DNA from: Limnobacter litoralis
Lineage (GTDB): Bacteria; Pseudomonadota; Gammaproteobacteria; Burkholderiales; Burkholderiaceae_B
DNA: 64,000 nucleotides
NCBI RefSeq assembly: GCF_030160455.1
Contig: NZ_BSOJ01000009.1
Coordinates: 1 to 64,000 of the forward strand
Direction of reading: 5' to 3'
The notes beneath the pieces are model-generated. The model did no database searches. It was not told the DNA's origin and worked only from the letters and a program-made list of their open reading frames with translations. Position 1 is the stretch's first letter, and each line of letters begins with the position of its first letter. Made by a program: the position numbers and the translations under genes. This document shows, piece after piece, positions 63,927 to 64,000 of this stretch.

Positions 63927-64000
63927 TCAAGCCTCAAGGCTTTTCGGCAACCACCAGGTAAAACCATACAGCAGCGTTTTTGAAGCCACTTCCAGCGTGG
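63927..64000 (-). CDS. 3' end of an unidentified gene, cut by the window edge
   Basis: The last 74 bases hold an open minus-strand frame of 23 codons ending in TGA (complement of 63927-63929), with residues such as SKTLLYGFTWWLPKSLEA. Too short to identify. It would end just before the Pho box, with no terminator visible between them. Confidence 0.35.
   Translation of the reverse strand, partial: TLEVASKTLLYGFTWWLPKSLEA

Noticed and set aside
1-64000. tRNA, rRNA, CRISPR arrays, prophage or attachment sites
   Set aside because: No such structures were recognised on reading the gaps; genes are closely packed and no array of spaced repeats was seen.

Overview
The window looks like a piece of a betaproteobacterial chromosome, order Burkholderiales. 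The support is gene content and order: rpsF-priB-rpsR-rplI-dnaB, hom-thrC upstream of molybdopterin genes, glnA-DUF4124-ntrB-ntrC, an aceE-aceF-lpdA operon whose lpdA carries a lipoyl domain, and two phasin families. A Limnobacter-like organism would fit this content and the moderate G+C, but that is inference. Almost all of the window is ordinary, densely packed chromosome. The only mobile DNA is at the left edge. I see no rRNA, tRNA or CRISPR array.

Layout. 1-1.9 kb: an IS1595-type transposase whose 5' end runs into IS21-like terminal repeats, followed by two unrecognised overlapping genes. 2.1-14.6 kb: a lipid-storage neighbourhood with two phasins, a patatin, an acyl-CoA-binding protein, a TetR regulator, a Marinobacter-type fatty acyl-CoA reductase, a membrane-anchored lipase, an aldehyde dehydrogenase and an acyl-CoA ligase, with prfC and one unknown gene among them. 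14.7-17.8 kb: ribosomal proteins S6, S18 and L9 with PriB and DnaB. 17.8-20.8 kb: PIN-PhoH protein, peroxiredoxin, a small DMT protein and a Mth938-like protein. 20.9-31.0 kb: alanine/threonine metabolism, then a sigma-54 two-component system fused by overlaps to mobB-moeA-moaD-moaE. 31.0-36.1 kb: the nitrogen regulon core, with two good NtrC sites and a sigma-54 promoter before glnA. 36.1-42.0 kb: chemoreceptor, xth, prlC, folD. 42.0-51.2 kb: a FixL/FixJ-like pair divergent from the pyruvate dehydrogenase operon. 51.2-54.8 kb: rpiA, phoU, a small membrane protein, yggX, folA, thyA. 54.8-61.7 kb: an MsbA-like exporter, an AttH/FtsX/LolD-like transporter and fabI. 61.8-63.9 kb: a PlcP-like metallophosphoesterase and an Agt-like glycosyltransferase behind three 11-bp-spaced Pho repeats.

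The two most informative systems are at the ends. The acyl-CoA reductase neighbourhood could interconvert acyl-CoA, fatty alcohol or aldehyde and fatty acid around storage granules, and its TetR protein is a candidate regulator. The right-hand pair matches the known phosphate-starvation lipid-remodelling module (phospholipid headgroup removal, then glycosylation of diacylglycerol), and the Pho-box repeats in front of it support that reading. No wholly new multi-gene system is evident. The best candidates for undescribed biology are the unknown pair at 978-1933, the histidine kinase with a degenerate ATP-binding box in the molybdopterin operon, and the inverted repeat in front of phoU.
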